Below the pieces are notes generated by a model. It saw only the letters and a program-made list of their open reading frames with translations. It was not told where the DNA came from and made no database searches. Made by a program: the position numbers and the translations under genes. Source: Dermanyssus gallinae (taxonomy: Eukaryota > Arthropoda > Arachnida > Mesostigmata > Dermanyssidae). From it: a stretch of DNA of 64,000 nt. The DNA is taken from NCBI GenBank assembly GCA_003439945.1, contig QVRM01006843.1:95540-159539 (forward strand). Reading direction: 5' to 3'. Positions 61,553 to 64,000 of this stretch are shown here, piece by piece; positions within the stretch are counted from its first letter, which is position 1; every line of letters begins with the position of its first letter.

Positions 61553-63799
61553 CATCATATGCATTTATATCAATAGCAGCAGCAGCAGCTGTACAAGCCA
61601 GAGTCTCACTAATAACAGCTGCAGCCTGTAACGACGACGACGACGACAACGACGAAAGTGAAACCAAGAAAAAAAAAAAAAAAGAAATACTTTGTACAAC
61701 CACAGCAGCAACGTAATGCCAGAACAACGTGTTGTAATGCTTGTTGTACCGGCGGTGGTGGCGGCAAACTGCGGCGGTTATCCGGCTAACAACTGATGAC
61801 AACTGATGACGGCAATGGCATCAAGCAGTTATGCTTTTTTCTTTCTTTCTTTCGTTCGTTCGAGGTGATCTAGTTGTCATCACAAAACACGCCGGCCGGC
61901 CGGCCGGTGTTGTTGTTGGTGTTGTTGTTGTTGTTGTCGCTAATCGCCTTCGTTTGGTTCGGTTCAGGCTTCTAGTAGGTATGAACTACAAACACACAAG
62001 CGGTGGCAGTTTGTCTGGCATACGCACGTTACATTACGTTACGACGCTTTCGCGTCAGCTAGGGGACGTGTTGCGTCGAACTAGCCGCTCACAAACGATC
62101 GATGTTCCTCAATTGGTATAACAATAATAATGATAAAATCATCATAATCATCATAAGGGTAACAGTAATAGTAATAGTTATTATTATAACGGTCATATCA
62201 TGGTTACTAGTGCCATTTTGATAGTTCGCGGGGGGGTTGTCGGGCGGGGACGGTTGTTGCGTTGACATCGTGTAGCCAGCCGGCTCAACGGAGTTGTTCA
62301 GAATTACTACTGTTCATCACTGCTGGCGCACAGGGGCAGCCGGGCGACGATACTCGGTGGTGGCGTGTTTTCCTCGAGTCTTGTCCACCCACCACCGACC
62401 CACTCACGAGACAGACAGACAGAGAGAGACAGAGAGAGAGAGAGAGAGACGCTGTTTACGTTTATCGGTGTCGATGTCCGAAGCTCTGGTCCCGCCGCAG
62501 CTGCAGCCGCTTACACACCGGCGATTATAGCGGTGAAGGCCGAAAGGGGCGGGAGACTACTTCACTCACGTTGAAGGCGCTCGGACGAGGAGCAAGTCGA
62601 GGACGCTCAGTCAGCATACGATTGTTTGTTACAGCTGTTGCTGCTGCTGCCGCTGCTGCTGCTGTCACAGCTGTTGTGAGGTTGTTCGTTTGCTATTGTT
62701 GTTGTTGTTGTTGTTGTTGTTATGGATGTTTTGTTATTGTTGTTTGTGTTGTTGTTTTTGTTGTTGTGAGGTTGTTGTTGTCGGTTGTGTTCTTGTTATG
62801 AGGTTGTTGTCGTTGTGTTCTTATTGTGAGGTTGTTGTTGTTGTCGTTGTGTTTTTCTTGTGAGGTTGTTGCTGCTGTTGTTGTATGTTTTTGTTGTGAG
62901 GTTGGTTGTCCGCTGTGTTTCTGTTCTAGGTTGTTTGTTCGATGTCAATCGACACCTCAACATCATATCATCCTCGACCGTCAATCAGTTTCAATCTTCG
63001 TCTTCTCCATGTTTCATCGTGTTTGCCGCTCTGCTCCACCACCACCACCACCACGGCGATCCATGGACTCATCTGGCCCGTGGTCAGTGTAACGGGCCCG
63101 ATCTACATGAGACGTGCACGGATGACAATCACCTATGTGGCGTCTTGTCACCAGTTCGTCGCCACCCCGCCCACATGCCGGCTTGCCTGTCCCATTTCTA
63201 GTTCCACCATCGTCACCATTATCTACAAGAATTTATGCCTCAACTTCTCAACTCCATCAATGATCGTGATGAGTGTCATAATGTGGTGTTATTGTTGCTG
63301 CTGCTGCTGCTGCGGTTGAATGATGTTCTTCTTCGTATTATACCTCCTTTTTGTATTCATTGTCAAAAATCGCGTCTCTTAGCCAGACTCCAGCAATGCT
63401 GTTTGTTGTTGTAATTGCGGTTTATTATGACAACCAACTTCAGTATTGTTAGGCGGTGATACTGTGAGGTTTACAGCGTGAGTGACTTTAGGTCGAGGAA
63501 GAGCAAAACAAAGAAGAAACCAGAAAAAATTAACAGCAGCAACAACCACTATAAAATGTTTAACAACAGTTGTGTGCACTAACTGCGGAACGCAGAAAAC
63601 CAACTCCCTAGCGACTGTTCAAGACAAAAACAACAGCAACAATAAAGACCACAACAGCAACAATAACGACCACAACAACAACAATAACGCCACGACCACA
63701 ACAACAACAACAACATCAACCTCAATCACCGAGTTCTCAAAGTCCTCAATCGAATCAATCGAAGTAACGAGGCGCCGCCGATCGTCTTCGCCCACGGTT
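60281..63799. other. No gene recognised; triplet and simple repeats
   Basis: Contains (GAC)n near 60940, (CAG)n near 61230, (TTC)n near 61410, (TTA)n near 61518, (GA)n near 62420 and TTG-rich DNA from 62690 to 62890. Open frames are repeat-driven. A frame at 62860-63201 with scattered Cys and His is not assignable. Confidence 0.4.
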
Positions 63800-64000
63800 C
63801 GCCCCTCATGAGGAGGCGATCGAGCCGTCATCCGTTCGTTCGGCTTCGTCCGTTCGCTTCACGCCCGCGCCTGTTTGCTGCCGACTGCCGCCTTCGCCGT
63901 GATTTGAAACCGCCGTCATTCCGCCATTCCGTCCTCACTCATTCGCTCACGCCCCGCCCGCCCGCCCGCCGGACTCTGTTCACGGCAGGCGCGCTTTCTC
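63770..64000. promoter_or_regulatory. GC/CpG-rich right edge, possible promoter or 5' UTR of a next gene
   Basis: Base composition changes to GC-rich with many CG dinucleotides (gttcgttcggcttcg and similar; gcccgcccgcccgccgg). No TATA box or start codon context can be fixed, and the window ends. A promoter or first exon of a downstream gene is only one possibility. Confidence 0.2.

Noticed and set aside
62860..63319. Frames with His and Cys runs near the right edge
   Set aside because: His and Cys runs come from (CAC)n and (TGC/TGT)n triplets; the remainder matches no domain I know.

Overview
This is a eukaryotic (metazoan) genomic window, almost certainly from an invertebrate. It holds one confidently readable host gene with GT-AG introns, many mobile-element remnants, and an extreme density of simple repeats: (TA)n, (TTG)n/(CAA)n, (TTA)n and long G or C runs. 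R1-type and R2-type LINE fragments, mariner-type pseudogenes and a tRNA-derived SINE family suggest an arthropod, but the species cannot be fixed from sequence alone.

The host gene lies on the + strand between 19276 and 44998. It is the orthologue of AGFG1/AGFG2 (Drosophila drongo), an ArfGAP with FG repeats that acts as an endocytic adaptor. I resolve eight coding exons with compatible phases, giving 938 codons. Exons 1-4 encode the ArfGAP zinc finger and its alpha-helical part. Exons 4-8 encode a long low-complexity tail with three DPF motifs, four NPF motifs, scattered FG dipeptides, the conserved DRYAALAELD block and the terminal NPFL. A candidate polyadenylation signal lies at 46148.

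Upstream (1-19 kb) is a repeat-rich stretch: degenerate LINE fragments on the minus strand (1.7-4.9 kb), a foldback DNA element (5.8-6.7 kb), an R1-type endonuclease fragment (10.8-11.2 kb), SINEs, and a simple-repeat-rich leader region (17-19.3 kb). Intron 1 starts with a ~240-bp tandem array and contains a perfect 22-bp hairpin. Intron 2 (13.8 kb) carries two transposase pseudogenes, two retroelement fragments and a SINE. Downstream (46-64 kb) there are two more foldback elements, an R1-type LINE, a YLDD-type retroelement, and a GC-rich right edge that may be the start of another locus.

The most interesting pattern is that unrelated mobile elements repeatedly begin and/or end exactly at (TA)n microsatellites. 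Two copies of an R2-type retrotransposon tail have the same 3' junction with (TA)n. A second retroelement family (YLDD reverse transcriptase, Cys/His knuckle, restriction-like nuclease) also ends at (TA)n. The foldback elements sit inside (TA)n as well. The TA arrays look like insertion targets, like products of insertion, or both.
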